Source of the DNA: RI-153 sp041391225
GTDB lineage: Bacteria; Chloroflexota; Anaerolineae; Caldilineales; Caldilineaceae
Length of the DNA stretch: 64,000 nucleotides
Reading direction: 5' to 3'
Assembly: GCA_041391225.1 (NCBI GenBank)
Contig: JAWKOL010000008.1
Coordinates: 186,001 to 250,000 of the forward strand
The notes under the pieces are model-generated. The model saw only the letters and a list, made by a program, of their open reading frames with translations. It ran no database searches and was not told where the DNA came from. A program made the translations under genes and the position numbers. Position 1 is the stretch's first letter. Each line of letters opens with the position of its first letter. Below, in pieces: positions 10,010-16,994 of this stretch.

Positions 10010-10840
10010 TTACGAGTACACGACTCGTCCGTATCGATTACTCTGCGCCAACATGGTCATGGTGGTGTGTACGCTATGGCCGATGCGCCCGATGAAGTCT
10101 TCGTGTTCCATGTCGGCGCAGAGCGTGTATTTCGTCATCACGGCCAGGGCGTAGGGGCGGCGTGGCAGGTAGACCAGAGCCGTGTCGCAACGGGCGGCTT
10201 CTACCCATCCCGGCTTGCTGGCGAATTCGATGTCCGCGGGTAGGGCGCGATCGAGGAAGCCAAGTTTGGGCTTTTTGAGGATTTCGAGGCTCTTCTGCGC
10301 CACCCAAGGCGACGGTTTCCCTTGGTGCAGCAGCGCCCACATCTGCACAAGTTCCGCCGGTGTGGACACGTTCTCCTGCTCGCGCACAGCCGCGATGTGA
10401 TCCATCATCTTGCGGCGCAGGCGCGTGTCCGTCAGACCCAGCGAGTGAAGCAGCGCATTTGTGTCTTCGATGCCCGCGTAGTCGATGCAAATGTTGGTGG
10501 CCGTGTTGTCCGAAGCGATGATCATGAGGATCGCCACATCCAGCAGGCTGAGATCCAGCGGACCTTCCAGGTAGGCCAGCACGCCGCTGCCGAAGGTCAG
10601 CTCGCTGGGCAACGTCACCCGCTGCGCCAGATCGATTTCGCCGGCTTCGGCCCGTGTCAACAACTGCGCCAATACGTGGATCTTGATCGTAGACGCCGTG
10701 GGGAAAAGCTCGTCACCGTTGACTGTGAATTCGAGCTTGCCCTCGAAGTCGCGTAACGCCACCCCTGCCACACCGGGGAATGCGTCCACCTCACGCCGGA
10801 TTTCATCGTTCAAGCGTTGCCAAAGTAGATTGCCGCTCAT
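10010..10840 (-). CDS. class A beta-lactamase-like serine hydrolase
   Basis: 276 residues. The acylation motif SxxK is STIK (S50, K53), SDN is at 110-112, and the KTG triad is represented as KPG (209-211). The omega-loop region (REQENVSTPAEL) is short and lacks the usual ExxLN general base. No signal peptide is evident. It could be a DD-peptidase or esterase-like relative rather than an antibiotic-degrading enzyme. Transcribed divergently from dinB. Confidence 0.75.
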   Translation of the reverse strand: MSGNLLWQRLNDEIRREVDAFPGVAGVALRDFEGKLEFTVNGDELFPTASTIKIHVLAQLLTRAEAGEIDLAQRVTLPSELTFGSGVLAYLEGPLDLSLLDVAILMIIASDNTATNICIDYAGIEDTNALLHSLGLTDTRLRRKMMDHIAAVREQENVSTPAELVQMWALLHQGKPSPWVAQKSLEILKKPKLGFLDRALPADIEFASKPGWVEAARCDTALVYLPRRPYALAVMTKYTLCADMEHEDFIGRIGHSVHTTMTMLAQSNRYGRVVYS

Positions 10841-10857
10841 AAAAACTCATTTCTAGA

Positions 10858-11032
10858 TGGATTGCAGATTGCGGATTGCGGAGTGCGACATGTACTTCTC
10901 TGCTGAAGCGAGATGTTACAATAGTGGACGCTGAAGTGTCGAAAGATGAATGGCGTCGTCGATTTAGAGAGCGCACAAGCCACCACGAATGTAACGACAA
11001 CATTCGCAACCCGCAATTCGCAATCCAGCACC
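10858..11032. repeat. heptamer-type inverted repeat, GATTGCG/CGCAATC
   Basis: Left arm of GATTGCA/GATTGCG units at 10858-10885; right arm CGCAACCCGCAATTCGCAATC just before the dinB start. The pair brackets the short beta-lactamase/dinB intergenic gap. Confidence 0.55.
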
Positions 11033-11033
11033 C

Positions 11034-12200
11034 ATGCGCAAAATCATCCACATGGATCTCGACGCCTTCTTCTGCGCCGTCGAGGAACAACGAAATCCTG
11101 CGTTGCGTGGCGTCGCCTTTGCCGTGGGCGGGCGCCCAGAGTCGCGCGGGGTGGTGGCGTCGTGTTCGTATGCGGCGCGGCGGCTGGGGATCCACTCGGC
11201 CATGCCCATGGCGCAGGCGGTGCGGCTCTGCCATGATCTGGTGATCGTGCCGTCGAGCCACGGCGTCTACAGCGAAGTGTCGCGGCAGGTGATGGCCATC
11301 GTCCACGAGTTCACCGAACTGGTGGAGCAGATCTCCATCGACGAAGCCTTCCTCGACGTCAGCGCCCGCCCTGAGTCGGCGCCGACGTTGGCCGCCCAGA
11401 TCCAGCGCCGCATCCGCCATGACCGTCACCTGCCGGCTTCGTTCGGTGTGGCGACGAACAAACTTGTGGCCAAGATCGCCACCGACGTGGGCAAAGCCGC
11501 CGTGGGCGGCAACGACTATCCCAACGCCATCCAGACAGTGCCGCCCGGCGAAGAAGCCGCTTTCCTGGCGCCGCTGCCGACGCGTGCGCTGTGGGGCGTC
11601 GGCCCGAAGACAGCCGAGAAACTGGCCGAAATGGGCATTCACACCATCGGCGACATCGCCGCCGCCCCGGTTGCCACACTTCAATATCACTTCGGCAAAA
11701 ACGGCGCCGACCTGCACGAACGCGCCCAGGGCATTGACACGCGTCCTGTGGAAACCAGCCGCGAGACCAAGTCCATCAGCCAGGAGACCACCTTCGCCGT
11801 GGACGTGCGCGACGCCGAGCAACTGCGTCAGACGGTCCGCGAGCAGGCGGGCCAAGTGGCGCGCCGTCTACGCCGCGCCCACCTGGCCGGTACCACCGTC
11901 AAACTCAAGCTGCGCTGGTCCGACTTCACCACACTGACGCGGCAGACCACATTGGCGCACCCCACCGACGATGTGGCGGAGATCACGCGCCTGGCCGAGC
12001 ATCTCTTGGCTGAACACAGACCCACCGGCCGCGCCGTGCGGCTGATCGGCGTGGGCGTCAGCGGCCTGGGGCCGCCCGCGCGCCAGATGACCATCTTCGA
12101 TGTCCCCAGCGAAAAGGACGACAAGATCGACCAGACGATTCGGTCCTTGCGCAAGCGGTTCGGCGATGATGCGGTGTTACGCGCCAGTGATCTGGATTGA
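11034..12200 (+). CDS. dinB: DNA polymerase IV (Y-family)
   Basis: Translesion DNA polymerase, 388 residues. Palm motifs are IIHMDLDAFFCAVEEQ at the start (catalytic Asp) and QISIDEAFLDVS (catalytic Asp-Glu). The fingers segment is SCSYAARRLGIHSAMP, followed by the thumb helix-hairpin-helix LWGVGPKTAEKLAEMGIHTIGD. The little finger shows ETKSISQETTF. A C-terminal beta-clamp-binding peptide is probable in QMTIFDV. No LexA box was identified upstream. Confidence 0.95.
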   Translation: MRKIIHMDLDAFFCAVEEQRNPALRGVAFAVGGRPESRGVVASCSYAARRLGIHSAMPMAQAVRLCHDLVIVPSSHGVYSEVSRQVMAIVHEFTELVEQISIDEAFLDVSARPESAPTLAAQIQRRIRHDRHLPASFGVATNKLVAKIATDVGKAAVGGNDYPNAIQTVPPGEEAAFLAPLPTRALWGVGPKTAEKLAEMGIHTIGDIAAAPVATLQYHFGKNGADLHERAQGIDTRPVETSRETKSISQETTFAVDVRDAEQLRQTVREQAGQVARRLRRAHLAGTTVKLKLRWSDFTTLTRQTTLAHPTDDVAEITRLAEHLLAEHRPTGRAVRLIGVGVSGLGPPARQMTIFDVPSEKDDKIDQTIRSLRKRFGDDAVLRASDLD

Positions 12201-12206
12201 CTTGCC

Positions 12207-12743
12207 CTACCGTGTCACCACCACGCCTGTAACCGCGCCGATCAGCGCGAAGAAGGGCGTCAGCGCGAAGACGACAAAGTAGCCGCTTGCCCCCTCGAAG
12301 TCGCTGATGCCGACTGCCGCGCTGATCGGGCCGCCCAGCGCCAGCGCGAGGACAACGCCGATCACCAGCCCAACCAATCCGCCGAGCAAGCGCCGAGGCC
12401 ACCGTCTGCCCTGCGCACCGGGAAAGATCAAATTGAACAGGATCATAAACGCCCAGGCCCGCAGCACACTGCGCGCCAACGCCAACCCGTTGAGCAACAG
12501 CCCAAGTTCGTCACTGCTCAAACTCGGATCTGCCTGCACCATCGAGTTGATCACAACCTGTGTCAGCCAGTTAAGCACCACCAGGTCGATCACAAAGAGG
12601 ACAATCGCCAGCGTGGTTTTCCCCGACGCGGCGGGCAGTGCCACTCGATTGCGTGCGGCAAGCGTCAGCCCGACGCCAAAGGCGATCAACACCGGGAACT
12701 GCGAAACGAAGATCTCGAACAACTGACCCAGGGCGTTGTCCAT
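12207..12743 (-). CDS. multi-pass membrane protein, unknown function
   Basis: About 178 residues with roughly five hydrophobic segments (FPVLIAFGVGLTLAA, LAIVLFVIDLVVLNWL, AWAFMILFNLIF, LLGGLVGLVIGVVLALALGG, YFVVFALTPFFALIGAVTGVV). ATG at 12743 is preferred over the GTG three codons upstream because AAGGAG lies 8 nt before it. Not recognised. Divergent from cspA. Confidence 0.65.
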   Translation of the reverse strand: MDNALGQLFEIFVSQFPVLIAFGVGLTLAARNRVALPAASGKTTLAIVLFVIDLVVLNWLTQVVINSMVQADPSLSSDELGLLLNGLALARSVLRAWAFMILFNLIFPGAQGRRWPRRLLGGLVGLVIGVVLALALGGPISAAVGISDFEGASGYFVVFALTPFFALIGAVTGVVVTR

Positions 12744-12868
12744 TTGCGGCACTCCTTGCCTGCGGCGCGATTTGGTTGTCGATGGGGGATTTTGCCAATT
12801 ATAGAGTCAATGGTTGCTTTGTGAAAAGTGTCCTTCGTATTTTTGCCGAAATTTAGCTGATCTTTAGG

Positions 12869-12897
12869 TTGACATTGCCCGATTTCTCCTGTATACT
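12869..12897 (+). promoter_or_regulatory. cspA sigma-70-type promoter
   Basis: TTGACA (12869-12874), a 17-base spacer and TATACT (12892-12897), nearly a consensus housekeeping promoter. It predicts a leader of about 155 nt before the cspA start, typical for cold-shock mRNAs. Confidence 0.85.
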
Positions 12898-12941
12898 CAC
12901 GGACGCAAGATGTTGTAAGTCCTGATGAAGATGTGTACAAA

Positions 12942-12971
12942 CACGCCCAGACTTGCACAAGGCTGGGCGTG
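12942..12971 (+). promoter_or_regulatory. hairpin in the cspA leader
   Basis: 9-bp perfect stem CACGCCCAG / CTGGGCGTG with a 12-base loop, about 40 nt after the predicted start. The following CTGTTTGTCTC is only weakly U-rich. It could be a temperature-responsive structure or attenuator. Confidence 0.55.
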
Positions 12972-13060
12972 CTGTTTGTCTCATTGTGTTGGGAACGACG
13001 ATATTCTGGCAAACGGTTTTTTTCAGTAGCACCCAGTGAAACCACAGGAGGTTTCCAACA

Positions 13061-13273
13061 ATGAGCAAGGAACGCGTTACAGGTACAGTGAAGTGGTTCA
13101 ACGACGCCAAGGGCTTTGGTTTCATCGCCCGCGAAGGCGGCCCCGATGTCTTCGTACACCACTCGGCTATCGTCGCCGATGGTTTCCGCAGCCTGGCCGA
13201 AGGTCAGCGTGTTGAATTCACCATCGAGCAGGGTCCCAAGGGTCCCGCCGCTGCCGACGTCCAGAAGATCTAG
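13061..13273 (+). CDS. cold-shock protein, CspA family
   Basis: 70-residue single cold-shock domain that binds single-stranded RNA/DNA as a chaperone. RNP1 is KGFGFI and RNP2 is VFVHH; the strand GTVKWFNDAKGFGF is canonical. A strong AGGAGG ribosome site precedes the ATG. The long leader, near-consensus promoter and dedicated terminator make this a stand-alone, highly expressed unit. Confidence 0.97.
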   Translation: MSKERVTGTVKWFNDAKGFGFIAREGGPDVFVHHSAIVADGFRSLAEGQRVEFTIEQGPKGPAAADVQKI

Positions 13274-13306
13274 GCAGTCGCTGCTTCGGCAGCACGAAAC
13301 GCAAAC

Positions 13307-13342
13307 AAAAAGAGGACCGGCATTGCGCCGGTCCTCTTTTTT
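13307..13342 (+). terminator. intrinsic terminator of cspA
   Basis: GC-rich stem AGAGGACCGGC/GCCGGTCCTCT with a short loop and a run of six T. An A-run on the other side makes it possibly bidirectional. Confidence 0.92.
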
Positions 13343-13411
13343 GTTTGCTGGATCATATTTACTGTGCGCAACAGTTCGCGCCCGACGCCACGATGTGATA
13401 TAGTGACGGAA

Positions 13412-13513
13412 ACTAGGGACTGGGGATCGGGGACTGGGATCGTGTTGAGCACGTGTTCCGCTCTGTAGTTCCCGATCCCCAGTCCCCAATCCCTAATCCC
13501 CAGTCCCTAATCT
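13412..13513. repeat. STRR-like heptamer inverted repeat (GGGGACT/CCCCAGT)
   Basis: Left arm of GGGACTGGGGATCGGGG units and right arm of CCCCAGTCCCCAATCCCT units, separated by about 25 bases. The right arm ends at the methyltransferase start codon, so its mRNA leader is made of repeat. Confidence 0.75.
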
Positions 13514-13514
13514 C

Positions 13515-14405
13515 ATGAAAAAGACCAAAACATCTGAATTCGGGGTCAGTCGGCGCGAGGCGCATGATGCGTCGGCGTTTTATGCGCGGAATTTGTACGG
13601 CGTGGACATGGCGCAAGCCCTGGATGCCAAGCAACTGGCCCAAATCCCGGTGCCGCCCCCCGGCGCGTGGACAGATCAGATCTACAACGCATCCTCCGAG
13701 GCGATGACCGCGATCCCCGACAACAGCGTGGCCCTGGCCTTCACGTCGCCGCCCTACAACGTGGGCAAAGACTACGACGACGATCTGAGCCTGCAAGCCT
13801 ACTTCGAGCTGATCCACAACGTGGGGAGCGAGGTCTATCGTGTGTTGCGTCCTGGCGGGCGCTATGTGATCAACATCGCCAACCTGGGGCGCAAGCCGTA
13901 CATCCCGTTGCACGCCTACTTCTACGACATCCACACCCAGATCGACTTCCTCCCCATGGGCGAGATCATCTGGCAGAAGGCGGCGGGGGCCGGCGGCAGT
14001 TGCGCCTGGGGCAGTTGGATGAGCGCCAAAGCACCCCGTCTGCGTGACCTGCACGAATACCTGCTCGTCTTCGCCAAGCAAGGCTTCAGCCGCCCCGACC
14101 GCGGCCAATCGGACATCGAGCGCGACGAATTCCTCGATGCCACCCTCTCCATCTGGCAGATTCCGGCCGAATCGGCCAAACGCGTCGGTCACCCAGCCCC
14201 CTTTCCCGTGGACCTGGCGGCGCGGGTGATCCACCTCTACTCCTACGTCGAAGACGTCGTTCTTGATCCCTTCAGCGGCTCCGGCACAACCTGCGTCGCC
14301 GCCGCTCAACTAGGCCGTCACTACGTCGGCTACGAGTTGTCCGCTGAGTACTGCGCCCTTGCCCAAAAGCGCATCGCCACCGAAGGCAAACCCATGTCCG
14401 AGTAA
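13515..14405 (+). CDS. site-specific DNA methyltransferase (N4-cytosine / N6-adenine, beta class)
   Basis: 296 residues. The catalytic motif IV is TSPPY (77-81) and the SAM-binding motif I (DPFSGSGTT) lies near residue 250, so IV precedes I as in the beta class. SPPY is typical of N4-cytosine enzymes but also occurs in some adenine enzymes. LRPGGRYVINIANLG and LLVFAKQG are further family strands. No restriction endonuclease is adjacent, so it appears to be an orphan, possibly regulatory, methylase. It has no Shine-Dalgarno sequence because the leader is repeat sequence. Confidence 0.85.
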   Translation: MKKTKTSEFGVSRREAHDASAFYARNLYGVDMAQALDAKQLAQIPVPPPGAWTDQIYNASSEAMTAIPDNSVALAFTSPPYNVGKDYDDDLSLQAYFELIHNVGSEVYRVLRPGGRYVINIANLGRKPYIPLHAYFYDIHTQIDFLPMGEIIWQKAAGAGGSCAWGSWMSAKAPRLRDLHEYLLVFAKQGFSRPDRGQSDIERDEFLDATLSIWQIPAESAKRVGHPAPFPVDLAARVIHLYSYVEDVVLDPFSGSGTTCVAAAQLGRHYVGYELSAEYCALAQKRIATEGKPMSE

Positions 14406-14419
14406 ACTTCGTCTGCGCT

Positions 14420-14458
14420 TGCCCCAATCACCAATCACCACTCCCTAATCACCAATCT
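14420..14458. repeat. short CCCCAATC/ACCAATC repeat run
   Basis: Single-orientation run of the same repeat class in the convergent gap between the methyltransferase and the monooxygenase. It includes the last codons of the latter. Confidence 0.6.
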
Positions 14459-14738
14459 TCGCCTCATACCGCGTCAACTTCGGCTCGCCTGCCAGGAAGT
14501 TGGGCAACTGCTCGCGGAACCACGCCATGTGTTCCGTCTTGCCATGTGCGTCCAGCGACGCCGCATCGCGCCATTCCTCGAAGATGAAAAAGGTGTTGGG
14601 ATCGGCCAGATCGCTATAGAAGTGATAGTGCGCGCAGCCGTCTTCGGCCTTGGAAAGCTCGGCCATGCGCAGGGCGACCTGGGCGGCTTCTTCGCGTTTG
14701 TCGGGCTGCACAGGGACTGCACCGGCGATGATGATCAT
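14445..14738 (-). CDS. antibiotic biosynthesis monooxygenase-domain protein (YgiN-like)
   Basis: 97 residues from the ATG at 14738, which follows AAAGGAGAATGCC. Single dimeric alpha/beta ABM domain: IIIAGAVPVQPDKREEA, EDGCAHYHFYSDLADPNTFFIFEEW, then HGKTEHMAWFREQLPNF. Family members act as cofactor-independent quinol monooxygenases or similar small-molecule enzymes; the substrate here is unknown. Confidence 0.85.
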   Translation of the reverse strand: MIIIAGAVPVQPDKREEAAQVALRMAELSKAEDGCAHYHFYSDLADPNTFFIFEEWRDAASLDAHGKTEHMAWFREQLPNFLAGEPKLTRYEAKIGD

Positions 14739-15296
14739 GGCATTCTCCTTTGGATGGATTTGTGAGGTTCCTTCGCCCGTCATTCTATACCGAAACCGTT
14801 TCGTTACAAGCTCGCATCAAAAATAGAACGCGGATTGAGCGGATCAAAGCGGATTTTTCAGAAGGAACCCGCCCAGATACGATCCTGATATAGATTGCCA
14901 GAGTCAGCCAAAGAAAGGAGACTCTGGCAACATGAAAGAGCACGAAGTCACACGAAGACAGGGAAAGAAATTGATCCACAGATTACGCGGATTAGACGGA
15001 TCTCCAGAAGATTTTCTATCAAATCTCTGCAAATCCATGAAACCTGTGGATCAATAAAAAACTGATCTCGTCCTAAGATCTACCGTCCACGCCTTAAGCC
15101 CGCTTTTGCCACCGCGGCTGGAAGTTGCAAGTTGATCTGTCCGCGGAATGGCGTACCATCACTCAATTAAGTCGGCTCCTTCCCGATGCAATGCTGTTCA
15201 AGGAGATGTGATCATAGGACAGACGAAAAACGTTGTCAACCGAATTATCAAAAAGGGACAGGTTCAATCGAGTTCCTGTAGAAAGGACGCAACACC
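14739..15296. other. 558-base intergenic region with hairpins, no gene seen
   Basis: Holds a copy of the AATAGAACGCGGATT element (14822-14836), an 11-bp perfect hairpin TTGCCAGAGTC/GACTCTGGCAA (14895-14930), and facing arms TTGATCCACAG/CTGTGGATCAA (14971-14981 and 15044-15054). The last 50 bases carry the AGAAAGGACGCAACACC ribosome site of the next gene. No convincing ORF. Confidence 0.6.
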
Positions 15297-16010
15297 ATGA
15301 CACACCCCGCCGACCCGCTCTTCTGGGCGGCGCGCACCTACGTCTACCAGCGCATCGCCGAGACGGCGCAACCGCCCAGTGTGGACGAAACCGCGGCCCA
15401 TTTCGCGCTCTCTACCGAGGACGCCGCCCAACTCTACACCGTCCTTGATGCGCAGCACGCCTTCTTCCTCGAACCGGGGACCATGCAGATCCGCATCGCC
15501 AATCCGTTTTCGGCGGTGGAGACGCCCTTTCGCGTCCACGCTGGTGACAAAACCTACTGGGCCAACTGCGCCTGGGATGCGCTCGGCGTCCCCGCGGCGC
15601 TGCACGCCGACGCCGTGATCGAGGCGTCCTATGCCGTGGGCGACGAACCGCTGCGCCTCACCGTACAGGACGGCGCGATCACGGCGCCCGCAGACGGCGA
15701 AGAGACGGTGGCGCACTTGCTCGTCCCCTTCGCCCAGTGGTACGAGGACATGACCTTCACCTGAGCCACCATCCTCTTCTTCCGGTCGGAAGCACAAGTA
15801 GACGAATGGTGCGCAGCGCGTCAGGCCGAGCGCGGCGAAGTGATCCCCCTGTCCACGCTGTGGCGACTGGCGCAGCGTTGGTACGAAAACCGCCTTTCCC
15901 CCGACTACCGCGGACGCACCGCCGCCGAAGCCACCGCCATCTTCGCCGAACTGGGGCTGACATCCTCGTTCTGGCAATTCCACGACGATCCGAACGCGCC
16001 GCAGAAGTAG
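15297..16010 (+). CDS. organomercurial lyase (MerB)-family protein, candidate selenoprotein with in-frame TGA
   Basis: MerB-family proteins cleave carbon-mercury bonds using Cys96, Asp99 and Cys159 (E. coli plasmid numbering). Here NCAWD supplies Cys91 and Asp94. Codon 156 is TGA (15762-15764), 65 residues after Cys91, against 63 between the two MerB cysteines. The same frame continues for 81 codons, from ATILFFRSEAQVDEW to a TAG at 16008. Downstream sequence is clearly coding and in the family pattern (ILFFRSE following the second Cys). A hairpin with a GGUC loop begins 14 nt after the TGA. I infer selenocysteine at position 156, total 237 residues. Alternatives are a Cys-to-stop mutation or a base-call error. 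No mer operon genes are adjacent. Confidence 0.72.
15776..15798 (+). promoter_or_regulatory. bacterial SECIS-like hairpin downstream of the TGA
   Basis: Five-pair stem CTTCC (15779-15783) / GGAAG (15788-15792) closes a GGTC tetraloop. An outer CTT/AAG pairing with a 3-base bulge can extend it. The loop GGT starts 20 nt after the TGA. The E. coli fdhF SECIS has a GGUC-type loop at almost the same distance (19 nt by my count from memory), where SelB contacts the loop G and U. Confidence 0.62.
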
Positions 16011-16121
16011 ACGACTATCCGCGGAGAGAGCGCGCCCTCGTGCGGCTGTCCTGGTGTAGACCCGCACCTGGGGGTGCTCTCTCCGCGCTCAACATGGCAT
16101 TGGCCCTCTCCGCCCCAATAA

Positions 16122-16155
16122 AGAAGACCTGCGCACCATGGTGCGCAGGTCTTCT
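16122..16155 (-). terminator. terminator of the tmRNA gene
   Basis: Perfect 34-base palindrome with 17-bp arms, beginning AGAAGACCTGCGCACC. On the minus strand it is followed by TTTATT. It lies 5 bases beyond the tmRNA 3' end and may also stop plus-strand transcription from the lyase gene. Confidence 0.85.
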
Positions 16156-16159
16156 GTCA

Positions 16160-16563
16160 GGTGGAGATGGCGGGAGTCGAACCCGCGTCCGAGACGCTAG
16201 TCATGAGACATCTACAAGCTTAGTCGCCACGTTTAGGTTTTGCCGGGCGACCCCTGGGCGACGAGGTGTACTACCCGGCTAGCCGATAGATCTTAGGCAA
16301 CCTTATCGGCGTCTGGTTGCCGCAGCTCACAGTGTATGACGGTTATCGCTCAGCCTGTTGGCCACACCGAACGGACCGTGATCCTCCGCAGAGGATCAGT
16401 GGCCTACTTAGGCCGCCACCGCCATCTGATTGGCGCTAGCGAAACCGAAGTTGAAGGCCTTGCCTGTGTTGGCATTTATAGGGTTTTGCGCCTTTTTAGC
16501 GTAGTCGACGCTCTACGGCTTGCCATCTCATAACGTCCTGCCCCGTCGAAGCCAGTCATCCCC
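16160..16563 (-). ncRNA. ssrA: tmRNA (SsrA)
   Basis: About 404 nt. The 5' end GGGGATGACTGGCTTCGACGGG and the 3' T-arm GGTTCGACTCCCGCC plus CATCTCC form the tRNA-like domain (acceptor pairing GGGGATG/CATCTCC with one G-U). The tag reading frame runs from a GCC resume codon at 16473 to TAA at 16408. It gives a 21-residue tag that begins ANTGKAFNFG and ends SANQMAVAA, so it finishes AVAA rather than the commoner ALAA. After the discriminator A the genome reads CCT, so the terminal A of CCA must be added enzymatically. Function: rescue of stalled ribosomes. Confidence 0.96.
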
Positions 16564-16627
16564 TCAACGTGACTTCGACAGTATACCATCTCAAGGCCGA
16601 AAAGTAAAGAAAATCCGAATGTAAACT

Positions 16628-16733
16628 GTGACTCTACTGCAAAAAGGTCGCTCAAGCGCAAAAGTCCGACTTCTCTCAGGAGGGGAGCAACCGCAAATCA
16701 CACAGAAGTCGGTCTTTTCGCAGTGGAGTCAAC
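16628..16733. repeat. nested inverted repeat, possible MITE or solo IS ends
   Basis: The left arm TGACTCTACTGCAAAAAG matches the complement of the right arm (TGACTCCACTGCGAAAAG) at most positions. An inner pair AAAAGTCCGACTTCT / AGAAGTCGGTCTTTT is nested within. No coding capacity. Located just upstream of the tmRNA 5' end. Confidence 0.5.
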
Positions 16734-16736
16734 TGT

Positions 16737-16943
16737 TCAGCGCAGACCCGGACCAGGCTGATCGGGGAGTTGTAGACGCAGATGCTCTACCAACGCTTCG
16801 CCGTCGGCAAATGTGACCATCTCGCCGCTGTGTACGTTCTGCAACTGGCTGCGCCATCGCCGATCCTCTGGCGACCACCAACAGCGCAGCACGTAGACCT
16901 TTCTCGACGGCGGCGATCTTTCGTGACTTTGTGCTCGTGTCAT
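16737..16943 (-). CDS. small conserved-looking protein, unknown function
   Basis: 68 residues from the ATG at 16943, which sits 7 nt after AGGGAG; an upstream in-frame start at 16970 lacks this site. The core VYVLRCWWSPEDRRWRSQLQ, then SGEMVTFADGEALVEHLRLQL, looks like a compact beta-rich domain with a final helix. I recall similar short Trp-rich proteins in Chloroflexota but cannot name a family. Confidence 0.55.
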   Translation of the reverse strand: MTRAQSHERSPPSRKVYVLRCWWSPEDRRWRSQLQNVHSGEMVTFADGEALVEHLRLQLPDQPGPGLR

Positions 16944-16994
16944 CGCAAACTCCCTGCTCGATTTCAACAACTGTTGACGATCACACTGTCACCC

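Noticed and set aside
12942..12971. Terminator of a gene upstream of cspA
   Set aside because: No plus-strand gene precedes it and the tract after the stem is not U-rich; it lies inside the cspA leader.
15762..15764. Reading the TGA as an ordinary stop giving a 155-residue protein
   Set aside because: It would remove the second catalytic Cys and leave 81 in-frame codons of family-like sequence unexplained; no frameshift is needed to continue.
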